Shown here: in pieces, positions 21,701 through 34,270 of the stretch
How the letters are laid out: each line of letters opens with the position of its first letter
How positions within the stretch are numbered: the stretch's first letter is position 1
Source of the DNA: Hypoxylon rubiginosum
Taxonomy: Eukaryota > Ascomycota > Sordariomycetes > Xylariales > Hypoxylaceae
Direction of reading: 5' to 3'
NCBI GenBank assembly: GCA_902806565.1
Contig: CADCXA010000066.1
Span: 1,364,001-1,428,000, forward strand
Length of the DNA: 64,000 bases
Position numbers and translations under genes: made by a program
Notes under the pieces: generated by a model
Database searches by the model: none
The model's input: only the letters and a program-made list of their open reading frames with translations
Told to the model about the DNA's origin: nothing

Positions 21701-22245
21701 CGAGGGAGCGCATCTAGACCACACGCCAGAATGACTACAACCTGAGCTCCCGATTAACGACGCTGACGGATGAAGAACAAATGACGCCTAGCCTACCTAG
21801 GTACCTACGATAGGTGTCGAGGTATTTCATTAAACAGGTTCTTGGACAAGTCGGTTGACGTGTCGAATATCCTTATCTTTCTTCTGAATTCTTCGCATAT
21901 GCATTCACCGGAATTCCGTAGCAGGAGAACCCAATGGAACTCCTCGCTACCGTAGAGAATCTCAAGGTAACGGCTCGGGTGGGGTAACTGCTAGGTCGCC
22001 GGCCAATTCCACGATGCCTTTCAAATGATAAGGTGTAAATTTTCAGCTTTCCTGCGAAAATTTCTATCATCTACATGTAGCCCAACCTACCGGGAGTAGC
22101 TGACCTCTACCCCGGTCAGCGATGGGTGTTGGTGATTGGTTGAGCTTCTTCTGGCCGAGTCCCGATGGAACATCAAGGCTCTCGGTGTCAGCTCAAGTTC
22201 TCATTCTGCTGACGGCATACCTGACAGCTTCGACATATCGCCGCA
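18753..22245. other. 3.5-kb gene-poor spacer
   Basis: This gap lies between divergent genes (Nudix on minus, HET on plus). Scattered open frames of up to about 136 codons (for example 19858-20438) overlap each other on both strands and have odd composition with no domain. Two exact TACCTAGGTA sites (18864-18873 and 21794-21803) lie here, with a run of CAGGTAG-like words at 20868-20890. The last few hundred bases should hold the HET gene promoter. Confidence 0.55.
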
Positions 22246-24233
22246 ATGCGCCTCCTCGATGTCTATGAGCTTAAGCTGCATGAGTTCCATGGGAGCGACA
22301 TCCCGAAATATGCCATCCTTTCGCATACCTGGGCCGAAGGTGAGGTTAGCTTGCAAGATCTGCAAGCCGGGAGAGGCCCCAGCAAGGCTGGCTATCAGAA
22401 GATTGTGGAGGCCTGCGAAAAAGCGAAAAAGGACCAGCTGCTTTGGATATGGGTAGATACCTGCTGCATCGATAAAACGAGCAGCGCCGAGCTTAGCGAA
22501 GCTATCAACTCAATGTACCGGTGGTATAATGAGTCTGACATTTGCTATGCTTACCTCTCGGATGTGGTTGATGAGGTACGCAAAGTAGAAACGCCAATAT
22601 GAAATCTTACGAGTCAACTGAGTAGCAGTCACAGTTGTCGGACGCGAGAAGTCCACCATGGCACATGGACAAAGTGCCCAGATGGTTTTCTAGGGCCTGG
22701 ACGCTGCAAGAATTAATTGCGCCACAGAGATTTATATTTTACAATCGTGGGTGGTCTTATATAGGGCATCGATCTCAAGAGGAAATTGCGACCGCCGTCT
22801 CCAGAATCACAAGGATCCCTCTGGAAGTCATACAAGGCGTTGAGACACTATATCCTTACAGCGTTGCTGAGAAGATGTCCTGGGCCGCTCACAGGTCAAG
22901 CACACGCCTCGAGGACAGGGCCTATTCTCTCCTCGGTTTGTTCGACATTAATATGCCTCTCCTTTATGGCGAAGGCGACAAAGCCTTCATTCGACTACAG
23001 GAGGAAATCCTAAAAGAGACAGATGACCACTCACTACTGTGTTGGACGGTCCCCGAGGACAGCCCGAGAGCTTGGACTTTACAGAGTGTGTTCGCAAAGT
23101 CACCCGATGACTTTGTAGGTTCGGGAAATATTAGGGGGAATCTCTTCGATTCCGGCGCCCCATCGGCGGTGACCAACAGAGGGCTCGAAGTCCGTCTTAG
23201 TCTCAAGCCACGAAATTATGATCTGAGTTCTCACCTCTTCTTTGGGAATTCGACGTGTTACACCTACGATGCTGCATTAAACGCGTCAGAACTCAAGTCG
23301 GGCGTTGCCGTGAATCAGTTGTCAATTATACTGGTCAGAACTCCCCAAATCTCGCTACGCCACTCGCAGTCAGTGAATAGGTATGCGAGATTAGCCACAC
23401 CTATACTAGGACGAACTAATATGAGCGACGCATACATGAAGGAGATAATATCGGCAGTGAAGTCGCGTGCGGAACTCATCTATATCCACAAAACGCTATT
23501 CAATTGGGAGCACGACCGATTCGGAGCTGGCGGGATACATCTACAAAACATTCCTATTTCGACAGAGTTGTGTCGTCTATGTCCACCACCGCAAGGTCCG
23601 AATCATGACTACGCGGTGCAGAAGGTCTTCTTCTCTGGACTTGCCAAAGAAATCGACGGTGCTTATTCCTTTGAGCCAAAACTGATTGGCGGAAAGATGA
23701 TGTGGTCGCCTATCTATGGCTGCATCGTATTCGGCGATCAGTCTGGAGAAGCGCCTGACCCCAATCAACTAGTAGCACATCCGCAATTCGTAATACTCGG
23801 TATAGACTCATCCACTAAGAGGGATCCTTCCTACGTTCTCATTGCTTGGGATGATGAACTCGTTCACTTCAGCGTCCGCCAGGGGCAATTTCGTCCGGAA
23901 GAGTTTCGTATAGCCTATTATCCGATCTCTGGCCGATATGTTATCGTCAATACTTTAGAAGAGATGCTAGAGTTACGGATGAAAGTATTAGATCGGCTCG
24001 ACCCTGGTACGCATAAAATAAATTACCGATATATATACGGCGAAATAGCCAGGACGCGCGCAACCATTGGGGATTATGATACTGAATTCGTCTTGGAACG
24101 AGAGGACCCTAATACCACAGCCGGGGAGGCGGCGGGCAAGCGAATACATTTCCTCGTACGGGCCTCTTTCAGCAAGATCCAGGCCACGAAACCCAAGAAG
24201 AGTCTGGCGATTAGGAAGAAAGTGGCTCGATAG
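22246..24233 (+). CDS. HET-domain (heterokaryon incompatibility) protein
   Basis: Two exons, 22246-22575 and 22629-24233, are joined over a 53-bp intron (GTACGC..CAG, phase 0), giving 644 residues. The N-terminus has the HET signature M-R-L-L-D, Y-A-I-L-S-H-T-W, then L-W-I-W-V-D-T-C-C-I-D-K, and after the intron R-W-F-S-R-A-W-T-L-Q-E-L-I-A-P. The next segment (E-K-M-S-W-A-A-H-R, E-D-R-A-Y-S-L-L-G-L-F-D-I-N-M-P-L-L-Y-G-E-G) is the usual partner region of the HET-E/HET-D-like group (DUF8212-type). The remaining approximately 400 residues carry no NACHT, ankyrin or WD40 repeat and end in a basic tail. HET domains trigger cell death when genetically different hyphae fuse; this copy's partner and activity are unknown. 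It is flanked by a long gene-poor region upstream and housekeeping genes downstream. Confidence 0.92.
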
Positions 24234-24510
24234 AGGACGTATCAATATGACAAATGGTATGATCAATAGTGTCAATGAAGGTAGATAGGCTAGGTACCTA
24301 GCGGTAGATAGCATCCAGTTAATCAAATACGACGTACTTGAAATAACCTCAGATCTACAGCCTCGACCGCCAGTCTAATGATAATAAAAGGCAATAGTCC
24401 CTCGATCGGAGGATTTGGGCTCAGCTGATCTACATGCTTATATGTGCCTTAAATACACGTTCCCCGAACGCCGGCCAAAATGCATATCCCTTTTATGATG
24501 TATCAACTCG

Positions 24511-25920
24511 CTATGCTCCGAGATGGGCATATTCCTTGTTGAAAGCCCTTCCGATGACCATGCGGCGGATCTCCGACGTCCCCGCCCCTATCTCGTATAA
24601 TTTGGCACTATAAAAAAAAACGCTGGTTAGCAAACATGGCAACAAATACAGGAGCCCGGTAGAGGGGAAAAGGAAATAAAAAATAAAAAATAAAACTCAC
24701 TCCCTCAGTAACCTCGAGGCGGGCATCTCCTCGACGTAGCCCATGCCGCCGAGCAGCTGTATGCAGTCGAGCGCGGACTCGGTGGCGCGCTCGGCGGCGT
24801 ACAGGATGGCGCCGGCGCAGTCCTGGGTGCGGATCTCGCGGTCCTCGTCGACGGCGCGCGCCGTGGCGTACGTGTAGGCGCGCGACGCCCGCAGCTTGGT
24901 ATACATGTCGGCGAGCTTGCCCTGGACGAGCTGGTTATGCGCCACCGGTATACCGAACTGCTTGCGCTGGTGCGTGAACGGCAGCGCCACGTCGAGCGCC
25001 GCCTGCATGATGCCGAGCGGGCCCGCGCTCAGCACGAGGCGCTCGAGGTCCAGGCCTTCCATCAGCACGCGCACGCCGCCGTTCACCTGGCCCAGCACGT
25101 TCTCGGCGGGGACGAACACGCCGTCGAAGACGAGCTCGCCCGTGTTGCTCCCGCGCATGCCCATCTTGTCGAGCTTGCGCGCGCAGCTGAAGCCGTCCGA
25201 CGCCGCGGTTTCCACGATGAACGCCGTGATCCCCTTGGACCCCTTCTCGGGCTCCGTCTTCGCGTACACGACGACGACGTCGGCGTCCGGCCCGTTCGTG
25301 ATCCACATCTTGGTGCCGCTCAGCACGAACCCGCCGTCGACCTTCTCGGCCGCCGTCCGCATGCTGACCACGTCGCTGCCGGCGCCGGCCTCGGACATGG
25401 CCAGGGCGCCGACGCTGGTGCCCGCGATCAGGCCGGGCAGGTACTTCTGCTTCTGGGCGGGCGACCCGTTGAGCTGCAGCTGGTTGACGCAGAGCTGGGA
25501 GTGGGCGGCGTAGCTGAGGCCGATGCTGGCGCTGGCCCGCGAGATCTCCTCCATCACGACGCAGTGGGCCTGGTACCCGAGCGCGAGCCCGCCGACGTCC
25601 TCGTCCGCCGTCATCCCCAGGAACCCGGCGTCGCCCAGCTTCGCCCACATGTCCGCCGGGAACGCGTTGCTCTTGTCCGTGCGCGCCGCCACCTCCTCGC
25701 TGATCTCCCGCCGCGTGAACTCCTGCACCCGCTCCCGCAGCTCCGCCAGGTCTGCTGCCGTCGGCGGCTCGAAGCCTTGCGGGTGCTTGGAGGAGGAGGA
25801 GGATGCGAAGCGCCGGGCTTGTGCCGACGCTGCTGCGGCCAAGACTGGGGGCGTTCTTACGGCGGAGAGGGAATGCCGCGTCGGGCGACTGAGCACTCTC
25901 AATGCTTTCATACTCGCCAT
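24511..25920 (-). CDS. IVD: Isovaleryl-CoA dehydrogenase, mitochondrial
   Basis: Two exons, complement of 24511-24607 and 24701-25920, give 438 residues; the 93-bp intron (GTGAGT..TAG) joins L-L-R to D-A-K-L-Y-E. Residues 1 to about 45 are an Arg/Ser/Ala-rich presequence. Acyl-CoA dehydrogenase hallmarks follow: [14 protein letters not shown] (about 171-184), W-I-T-N-G, and Q-L-L-G-G-M-G-Y. The C-terminal [11 protein letters not shown] lacks the catalytic Glu used by most acyl-CoA dehydrogenases there. G-L-D-L-E-R carries Glu at about 293 instead, the arrangement typical of isovaleryl-CoA dehydrogenase. The FAD enzyme converts isovaleryl-CoA to 3-methylcrotonyl-CoA in leucine breakdown, passing electrons to ETF. 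It is head to head with MCCB, the next step's carboxyltransferase. Coding GC is very high. Confidence 0.95.
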
Positions 25921-26281
25921 TGTAACAAACTCTTTAGGGATTTATATGAAAATACCAATTTGAAATATTTGAAAGAGAATGTAAAGATCATGAATTGTAA
26001 GAATTGCTGACAGTGGCTGGTTTTCCCCGTTGTCTCACTACGTACATGTAGGCATCTAAAGGAGAGGTTAAGATGCCGCAAGTAGACGCGGGCAACCTCG
26101 GCTCAGCGGTTATCAACGGCGTTCCGCTTCCCTCCTTCCACCTGAGCTTCGACGTCAAGGCGTCAGCTCCCTTGAGCTTTCCCTTCCTATTGCATTTCAG
26201 CGTTGAAACATCTCCCACTCACCGCATGTAGTTTTCCTGGAGCAACGAAAGGCTGCTACAGCAGTAGCAAAATTGCCCAGA
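25921..26281. promoter_or_regulatory. Shared divergent promoter region of IVD and MCCB
   Basis: The two start codons face away from each other across 361 bases, so both promoters must overlap here unless a leader intron lies outside. The IVD side (25921-25990) is A/T-rich; the middle is mixed. No motif could be assigned with confidence. Co-regulation by leucine is expected from the pathway but is inferred. Confidence 0.7.
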
Positions 26282-28284
26282 ATGTCTATACCGCGATACC
26301 CCAGAGACCTGTTGGTCCTCGCACGCCAATTGACCCGACGATGCACTCGACATCCTCGACATCCCCGCCAACCCCCTCACGCCCGCCTGCCCGCCCGAAC
26401 AGTCGCGACATACACCGCCCCGTACCAAGCGAATGCCATATCGATAATACAGAGCAATGTAGACTCGACGTCGGACGAGTTCAAGGAGAACCAACGGCTC
26501 ATGGACGACGCCATGACACGCCTCGAGCAGCTGACGCGCAAGGCCCAGCAGGGCGGACCCGCGAAAGCTAGGGAGAAGCACATCGCGAGGAAGAAGATGC
26601 TACCGCGAGACCGAGTCGCGGCTCTGGTAGACGTGGGCACCACCTTTGTGGAACTGTCGCCTCTAGCCGGCCACGAGCTCTACCCCGAGGCGGACGTACC
26701 CGCGGGAGGCATCATCACCGGCCTCGGGGTCGTCGAGGGCGTCACGTGTGTCATTGTAGCCAACGACAGCACTGTAAAAGGAGGCACCTACTACCCGATC
26801 ACCGTAAAGAAGCACTTGAGAGCCCAGGCCATAGCACAGGAGAATAATCTACCGTAAGTCGTGTAGCACCTTATGGCTAGGCATGTCTTTGTCTATGTTC
26901 AATGCCTATGCCTATACCTATGCCTACGCTCGCCAGGGTCTAGTTCTAACTTAATAGCTGTGCAGCTGCATATACCTCGTAGACTCGGGCGGCGCGAACC
27001 TTCCCCACCAAGCAGAAGTCTTTCCCGACCGCGACCACTTCGGACGCATCTTCTACAACCAGGCCCGCATGAGCGCGCAGGGGATCCCGCAGATCTCCGT
27101 GGTCATGGGTCTATGCACGGCCGGCGGAGCCTACGTCCCGGCGATGAGCGACGAGAACATAATCGTGGAGGGGCAAGGGCACATCTTCCTGGCCGGACCG
27201 CCTCTGGTCAAGGCCGCGACGGGCGAAGAGGTGTCCGCCGAAGAGCTCGGCGGCGGCGCCATGCACACCTCGGTGTCTGGCGTGTCGGACTATCTGGCCG
27301 TAGACGACGCGCACGCCATCGTGCTCGCGAGGCGGTGCATCAGCAACCTGAACTGGCCGCACAAGGCCTCTCCGCCCGCGACCAGCTACTCGGAACCCTT
27401 ATACCCGGCCTCCGAACTCCTGGGCATCGCGTCGACGAACCTGCGCAAGCCCATGTCCATCTACGAGGTGATCGCGCGCATCGTGGACGGCTCGCACTTT
27501 TCCGAGTTCAAGCGGGACTACGGTTCGACGCTCGTCACCGGGTTCGCCAGCATCTACGGGCAGCGCGTGGGCATCGTGGCCAACAACGGGATCCTGTTCG
27601 GGACGTCGGCGCAGAAGGGCGCGCACTTCATCGAGCTGTGCGCGCAGCGCGGGGTCCCCCTCGTCTTCCTGCAGAACATCAGCGGGTTCATGGTCGGCGT
27701 GCAGGCCGAGCGCGACGGCATCGCCAAGCACGGCGCCAAGCTCGTGACGGCCGTCGCCTGCGCCGACGTGCCCAAGTTCACCGTCGTCGTGGGCGGCAGC
27801 TACGGCGCGGGCAACTACGGCATGTGCGGGCGCGCCTACGGGCCCAGGTTCCTATGGATGTGGCCCAGCGCCCGCGTCGGCGTCATGGGCGCCGAGCAGC
27901 TCGCCGGCGTCATGGAGGCCGTCGGCCGGAAGGCGGACCCGGAGCTGAAGGACCGCATCGAGATGGAGAGCGACGCGGTGTACTCGTCGGCTAGGCTATG
28001 GGTAAGCTAGCACTGCAACACTACTCTCCTGAAGATCATTATGCACCCCCTATTTCCCCCCCCTTGTCTACCTACCTATCTAGGTAGTTATACGCATCGC
28101 CTCGTTTTTTTGCCTTGTCCTTCCCCTGCTCTATTCTGTGCTAACAATAAGGTTTGTCTAGGATGACGGCGTGATTCCGCCCTCGCACACGCGGCGCTAT
28201 CTCGGGCTAGGCCTGAGAGCCGCAATGTCGGGTAGGAACGATGTCCAGCCTGGTAATACCAGATTTGGGGTGTTCCGGATGTAA
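26282..28284 (+). CDS. MCCB: Methylcrotonoyl-CoA carboxylase beta (carboxyltransferase) subunit, mitochondrial
   Basis: Three exons, 26282-26853, 26966-28001 and 28162-28284, give 576 residues. Intron 1 (112 bp, GTAAGT..CAG) restores [14 protein letters not shown]; intron 2 (160 bp, GTAAGC..TAG) restores R-L-W-D-D-G-V-I-P-P. The start is the ATG at 26282, giving an Arg/His/Pro-rich presequence of about 45 residues. Family landmarks include the N-half acyl-CoA carboxylase beta fold ([16 protein letters not shown]), [38 protein letters not shown], and [19 protein letters not shown]. With the biotin-carrying alpha subunit it makes 3-methylglutaconyl-CoA in leucine breakdown. The alpha-subunit gene is not in the window. 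Confidence 0.96.
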
Positions 28285-28482
28285 CCCTTGCACACAACTA
28301 CCTATAGACACTAGACAAGGCGCGAAGTTTGGAGAGAGGGAGAGAGGCTAACATAAGTCGGTGAGGCGTGGTGAGAGATGTGTGTGTGTGCTATTTACGG
28401 GTTTGTCTTGGCGCTATGATAGGTCTACACGTTTAGTGTTTTCTTAGGGGAAGGGGAGCGGTCAAGAAAATGTTCAGCCGCA

Positions 28483-28524
28483 GGATGGATGGATGGATGG
28501 ATGGATGGATGGATGGATGGATGG
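28483..28524. repeat. (GGAT)n microsatellite, about 10.5 copies
   Basis: A perfect 4-bp repeat of 42 bases lies 200 bp past the MCCB stop codon. It is probably length-variable between strains. Confidence 0.95.
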
Positions 28525-31500
28525 GAGGGAAAGCCGCCCAATGGTTATGCTTTCCAGCGGTCGTCAGGGTTCGTCCCTGTAGCAGATCGGATAGGATCTC
28601 ATGTTCCTAGCCAATGAACACCTAACGAGGCCAATATCAGAAATTCAACCTGGCTTCGTAGATCGTGCTTCCTCACCGCAATAGTGAGTTAACTAGTTAT
28701 GTCTTTTTTACGCGGACGCGCGTCTCGATTTCGGGCATTATTGGTTGTCTCAACCCCAAACATCGGATCACCGTTTGATTCTTAATTATTTTCCCCATTT
28801 TACGAAGTTACGAATACTCTAGAGAAGCAGTGTGTAAAATACTAACAAGTTCAACATCGTATTCTGGGCGTCGCCACATACATAACTTAGGTACCTACAT
28901 AGAGGGAGGCTATGTATGCCCCTAGCCGTCAAAGTGCAACACTAAAATCCCTTGCTCATCCGGACCCGGCGGGTATCCGAGATCAAGTATTGACAGCAAG
29001 TGCGTATATCTCCTTAGGCCCGGCGACCCCGTGCATATGGAATCTCGTGACCCTTCGCATTCGCCCATTGACCGCCGGCTCCTTGCGGAAACCCTTGGGG
29101 TAAATCGCTATTATACCTCCTGTCCATCTTATGCGTTTTTGGTAATATGTTACTTGAGTTAGGTAGGTAGACAAGTCGACGAATACATACATACATGAAT
29201 AGGGGCTCGTTACACAAGGCCCAATTGTGGGGTTTACATATGCGGCCCTTCCCGCGGGTACCCCCCTTTAATATAATGAGACAAGTGCCGGCTAGACTTG
29301 ACTTGTAGAGATACATAAATGATCTACCTACCTGTAGCCCGTAGGCAGATAAACAGGTAATAGATCAGAGCTAGACAAGTTACACAGCACCTACTACTAT
29401 GTAGGAACCTACATACATCACGTCCCCCCTTGCCCCCTTTCAGCTCTTTGGGAGACAAAAAAAGCAACACGGTTCGTTGGTCATATCTCATATACCGGCT
29501 CGACGGATCTTACATAAAACGAATCTCTTAGCAATCTTGAGTTTAAACCCAGCCCATTCCCCATACATATAACCGATCCCGAGCATCCTACTCCGCAATT
29601 TCGTGCGTTGTAGCGTGCGCGCTGTATGCCGTGTAAGGTAGGCAAAGCTGACAGGAACTAGGATGATCGATATGAAAGAAGAAGAAAAAAACACCTGATT
29701 TTGAGCTTTAGGAGTAATAACCGATCCTATTATGATAGTAAAAAAGTACCTGCATATTGATTTTTTTTTTCTGCCGCGTTCTTACATATACATATGTAGG
29801 AAAAATGGAAGGGAAGAGAAGAAAAAGAAAAAATCAGACGATCCTTCATCCGAGAACTAGCGAATGATATACCGGTAAGTCTGACGTTCCTGCGAGCTGC
29901 TGCTGCGAGGAAAATCTCTTCAAAAATCGTAGGATGCCGCCTCATTGGCCCCCAAATAATCATCTTTCATGACATATAGGTCGGCGGTAGCTTAATAATA
30001 TAGCGAGACCTACGCCCGTCTTATTAGCTTACTAAAGAGCTAGGAGATGGAAGTCGTATTATTATTAGTCGTATGGATCAGAGAGAGAAAAAGACGAATT
30101 TTTTTCTTTTCTTTCTTCGTTTCCGCCACTACCCGGCCCGTAAAACGCGCGGCGGACGGGGAAAAACGAAATCTTCGTCCTAGCCATCCGATAGATGTCA
30201 TCATGGATTATATTTCCGCGCCGCGCATTGCTAGAGGCGGGTAAGTGTCCGACTTGTGTAAGACAAGGTAGTTCTTCGTATTTTACCCACGTAGCGTCTT
30301 TCGCTCACGTGAAGGAAGAATACGAAGCATTCGTATGCCCGTCTAGGCCAGCCGTCCCGGACTACCTAGGTAGGTTTACGTCGTCTCCCGAGCTGCAAGG
30401 CACAGGCACGGCGGCGTGTAGGTAGGCAGGCACCCAGTCAGCCAGCCAGGTACGGATATCGTCGTACGTTGGATCGAAACGCATCTACATAAGGTGCGCG
30501 TATGTGTGTATCCACCGAGTTCCTGGCTTCGGTACTTCCTAAAGCCCTGATCTGCGGCCGGTTTTTTGTTTTACTAACCCGTGGGGAAACCCAACGTTGT
30601 ATTGCTTGCTAAGGTTTTCTCGCTTCATAAGCATGTAATGCATGCCATGCCGCAAAATCCCATCTTATAAACTAGGTACGGTAACGATCCATGTATATAG
30701 TATATATGCGAGTAAAAAATGCGACAGGGGCGGTTCGACATCACGTTGCGCGGCTCCGGGGCTGGGGTGGTTTTGGTTCCTTTTAAGGGTCTGTTTATGT
30801 ATAATAGGTAAATTCTTTCCCCCCATTCCTTTTTTCCTTTTCGATAGGCCCCCCCCAAAGAGGACGAGATGCCTGTTCCTGTCCCGGTGAACACATTCGG
30901 GAAGCTGCAGCGTGGGGGGGTTCGACTGGTTCTGGAAGGACTTGGCGTTCTCTTTTCCACCTCCACTTATTAATCCCCTTTAATCCCCCTTAGGTTCAAG
31001 GGCATGTTATAGCGAAGACCTATGCACGTATTATATAGCACAATACAACCTGAACCACATACACACAGATTTAGGTCAGGTATACCGTACCGTAACAGTT
31101 CTGTAACCTACAAAAACAAAAGATGGATATGTTTGGATTATGTACATGTGGTAGTAGATTGCGATCCAACCCCATCAAGGTTCCGTTCGAGTTACTTGCG
31201 TCTTAAGGCGCCCGCGTGTTCGGGATGCAACAGGGAAGCATGCTGGCTGTCGATTATAATAGATCCTAGTAGGATACCAGGTAGTGTATGTAGTATCTAC
31301 ATATGTAGTAAATGCCTTATGCGGTCGAGGGTTAATATACCTAGGTACTTCCTATAGGTTATTAACCCAATCTTTGCAAAATCATCGTGTCCGGTGACAT
31401 TCTCCTACATACTTTTATTATTGCTTTTTCATCCTCCAAGACCAAGTAAGGGCTTGGGGTCATCTCACCTTTGTCCCGAAAGAGCGGTCGCGCGCTAGAT

Positions 31501-32168
31501 ACTCGGGTGATATATCGGCGAAAAGGATGAGAAGCTCACACCTTTTGCCCATTTACCTACCTCCTACCGAGGTGAGCTGGGGTTGAAGTAAACTCGGGGT
31601 TCGAAATAATAATAATCCTGCTGCTGCAATGGAAGAAAGGAAGATTTCCAGACCTGGCAGGTCGATTTCAACGTCATCCCTGCAAAGAGACTGAGAGAGC
31701 AGCACGTTGCTCCTTTGTATGGTATTTTCCCACGACTCGTCTCGGTTTGCGGCGGCATCCCGCACCTACATATGTACGTGGGTATTAGGTACCTAACGTA
31801 TAACGACATTGGCGTTTCTGCGCGCAAACCGGGGATCCATTAATCTGATCTTCTGACCCAAGCTACCCTGCTCTGGTTGCCAGGTCCCGGCAGGGGATGT
31901 TCTGGACCCAGCGCAGGCCCACGCCAGGCTCAAGCAAGGGTTTTCGAAACCCGGAGCCGAACTAGTAGCGGTTTAACTCAAGAAAAACCCCTCGAATGTA
32001 GCATCGTGGCCTGCCATTGCTAGCATTCCGCTGATAACGATGGCAAAATCGAAGCTAAGAAAAAAAAGGATTCTTGCAAATTCAGCAGCGGGAGTGCGCT
32101 TAGTGCTCCTTTTCATTACTTCTCGAGCCTTGGTCCGTAAAAATATCGTAATATACACCGAAGATATC

Positions 32169-32190
32169 GCTGCTGCTGCTGCTGCTGCTG
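32169..32190. repeat. (GCT)7 trinucleotide repeat
   Basis: A short perfect trinucleotide run lies in intergenic sequence. It produces poly-Ser or poly-Ala tracts in overlapping false frames. Confidence 0.9.
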
Positions 32191-32654
32191 CCATTACCGC
32201 TGCCTGGACACTTCAAGCAAGCAGGTACTTGGTGAGATGGTGAGATATGAGATGATCTCAACATCAAAGCCAAGCCGCATGTGAATATCTTCCTGCCCCA
32301 ACCAAACCACCTTGCATATGAACTTGAGAATTTTGTTGACATGTACAATTCCATGCTGAAGTCCGCCCCAACTCCATGAATGCTGACAGCTCGCCATGAA
32401 TAACGCTGCTCTAATTCTGACACCAATGATTTGTAACGCCGCTGCAATGCATTGTATGTAGATGCTAATGCTTGTGTACAACCCCAGCCCCTTCCCCCCC
32501 TTTTACCATCTGCGACAACCCTCGAAAGAAACGCGGAACCTATGTAAATATACACTTGTATCGGACAATCTTTTTTCGCGTCCGCCGTTAGCAACGTATT
32601 ATCTTTAATCGTGTAGCCGTGGTTGGCGTTAGATTTTTGCAAAAGGCCGACGTG

Positions 32655-34270
32655 TTATCGGCGGCCTTTCTTGTCGCCCTGGCGCTCTAGCAGCAGGGTA
32701 AGTTGGCTCTTGGATCTACCCAGCGGTACGGTCGGTGCCATACTTGGCTGGGTCGGAGTGAATCGCGCATCAAGTATAGAGCTTCCAGATCTCCGGGAAC
32801 CAATCTCGATACCTTCCTCCTGTGCTTGCGCTGCGCTAGTAACGGCTTCGTAGGCCGGGGTGTTCTCGTCAAATTCGATAATGGTCCCCTGAGCAGTATC
32901 GTGCGAAATGGTCGCCGTGCTTGATGATATTAATGCTTGAGGCGGGACGCGGCCGCGAGTCAAGTCTTGAGAACTACGCCGTGTAGCGCCCATGTCAGAC
33001 CTTGATCGCGTCATGTTAGGAGATATATCTGGCCGCGGCCGCTCTTGTGTATCGCTTCGTCTATGAACTGTCCCGCCCTGACCCGTTTTCGTACGGCCAT
33101 CTTCTTCTACAATGGCCTCATTCATAGTATCTGTCGTAGGCGTTGATTGTCTCACGTCAGAGGGTTCGTTCTGGACCATTAATGGCTGACTTTGAGCACC
33201 ACTTGCCCGCGCAGTACTGGGCTTTGAGGCGGTAGATTTGTCGGGTGACAACCGAGTAGCCGGGCGTTTCCCAGCCGCTTTGGCACTTAACCGTTCACCG
33301 GCCTCGCTCGTTAAAGATCCTTTACCTGGATTTTCCGGCTCCGTTACTGAGACCAAGCTCTGTGGCCCTGACTGTCGCGAACCGACCGGAGAGATAACCT
33401 CTTTAGATCCAATATCCGACCCACTAACCGCAGCGGAAGACTGAGAGCTAATGCGCCGAGGCATAGCTGGCCTACGTCTGGAAGCCGTAGAAGCTACAAA
33501 GGCTGTTTTTTTCTTGGGTGTGGTATTGGTCGCCTTCCTCCTCTCCTCCTTAGCCGTCGAGCTAGTAGAAACTTTCGAATCGCCGCTGTGGTTTACCGCC
33601 GTGCTTCCTGATGAAGCGAGATCGGCATCTTTGCTCTCATCTTCGGATCCTGGAGGCGAGACAAATCGAGTTTTAGGCCGCGGTCCAGAATTGGAAGGTC
33701 CCCTAGGCTTCTTCAAAATGGGATGTGGCTGTTTTGTCGAAGACGACGGTGTAGACTTCGTAGTTTTCGTCTTGCCTTTTGACTTGGGCCCAGATGGCCC
33801 TGCCACTGATGTCTCGGGGTTAGCTTGGACCCTGGCGGGCAGTTCGGGTTTCGATTCAGGCGAAGGCTTTGGTTCTATGGTCAGTACATCCGGCATATCA
33901 TTCAACATCGCATAACTTACTGGCTCGTATCGGTTTGGCGGCCCTCGTAATTTGACAAAGCTCTCCTCCTCGGAGATGCTCTTGAAGAGTCGTGCAATTA
34001 CTGTTCCTGGAAGATACCGACGGTCACCACCCAACACACGAGTCCAAAAATTCTCAAGTCGTCTCGCGGTAGGGTCGTCAAGTTCCCGCGACGTTGTAGT
34101 GAAGACTGCGATTCAGTTAGTATGAATCACACCGGGCGTGGTTAGGAACTATCTTGACCATGGCAAGCCGCATGTATCTTCTCTAGTGGAACAATGTCGT
34201 ACTTTGCTATCTCTTCGTAAATAGTGGTTCTATTGAACACAATGCCCTTGGGCAAAATCATGTCCGCCAT
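32655..34270 (-). CDS. AreA-type GATA-like (DUF1752) / DUF3295 regulatory protein
   Basis: Two exons, complement of 32655-34105 and 34159-34270, give 520 residues. The short first exon (M-A-D-M-I-L-P-K-G-I-V-F-N, then Y-E-E-I-A-K-Y-D-I-V-P-L-E-K-I) joins over a 53-bp intron with a TACTAAC branch site to F-T-T-T-S-R-E-L-D-D-P-T-A-R-R-L-E-N-F-W-T-R-V. The donor GTCAAG is weak, so the exact joint is provisional. This N-terminal module is the GATA-like domain shared by AreA and yeast Mks1. Next come R-G-P-P-N-R, a long Ser/Thr/Pro/Lys-rich disordered middle, and the DUF3295-type C-terminal tail K-S-Q-L-T-L-L-L-E-R-Q. No zinc finger is present, so it is not AreA itself. A role in nutrient signalling is inferred from the family only. 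Confidence 0.85.

Larger units (their letters stand above)
28285..32654. other. 4.4-kb gene-poor spacer between convergent genes
   Basis: No gene is supported between the MCCB stop and the stop of the GATA-like regulator. Open frames such as 32100-32642 (minus) are low in complexity and partly built on a GCT repeat. Present are a GGAT microsatellite (28483-28524), a GCT run (32169-32190), exact TACCTAGGTA sites at 30363-30372 and 31338-31347, and several T- and A-rich runs (29760-29840). Confidence 0.55.

Noticed and set aside
24937..26010. 357-codon plus-strand frame opposite IVD
   Set aside because: Antisense shadow of a GC-rich gene with no family resemblance.
26873..27994. 373-codon plus-strand frame overlapping MCCB
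   Set aside because: Arg-rich shifted frame; the true exon 2 is in another frame with conserved motifs.
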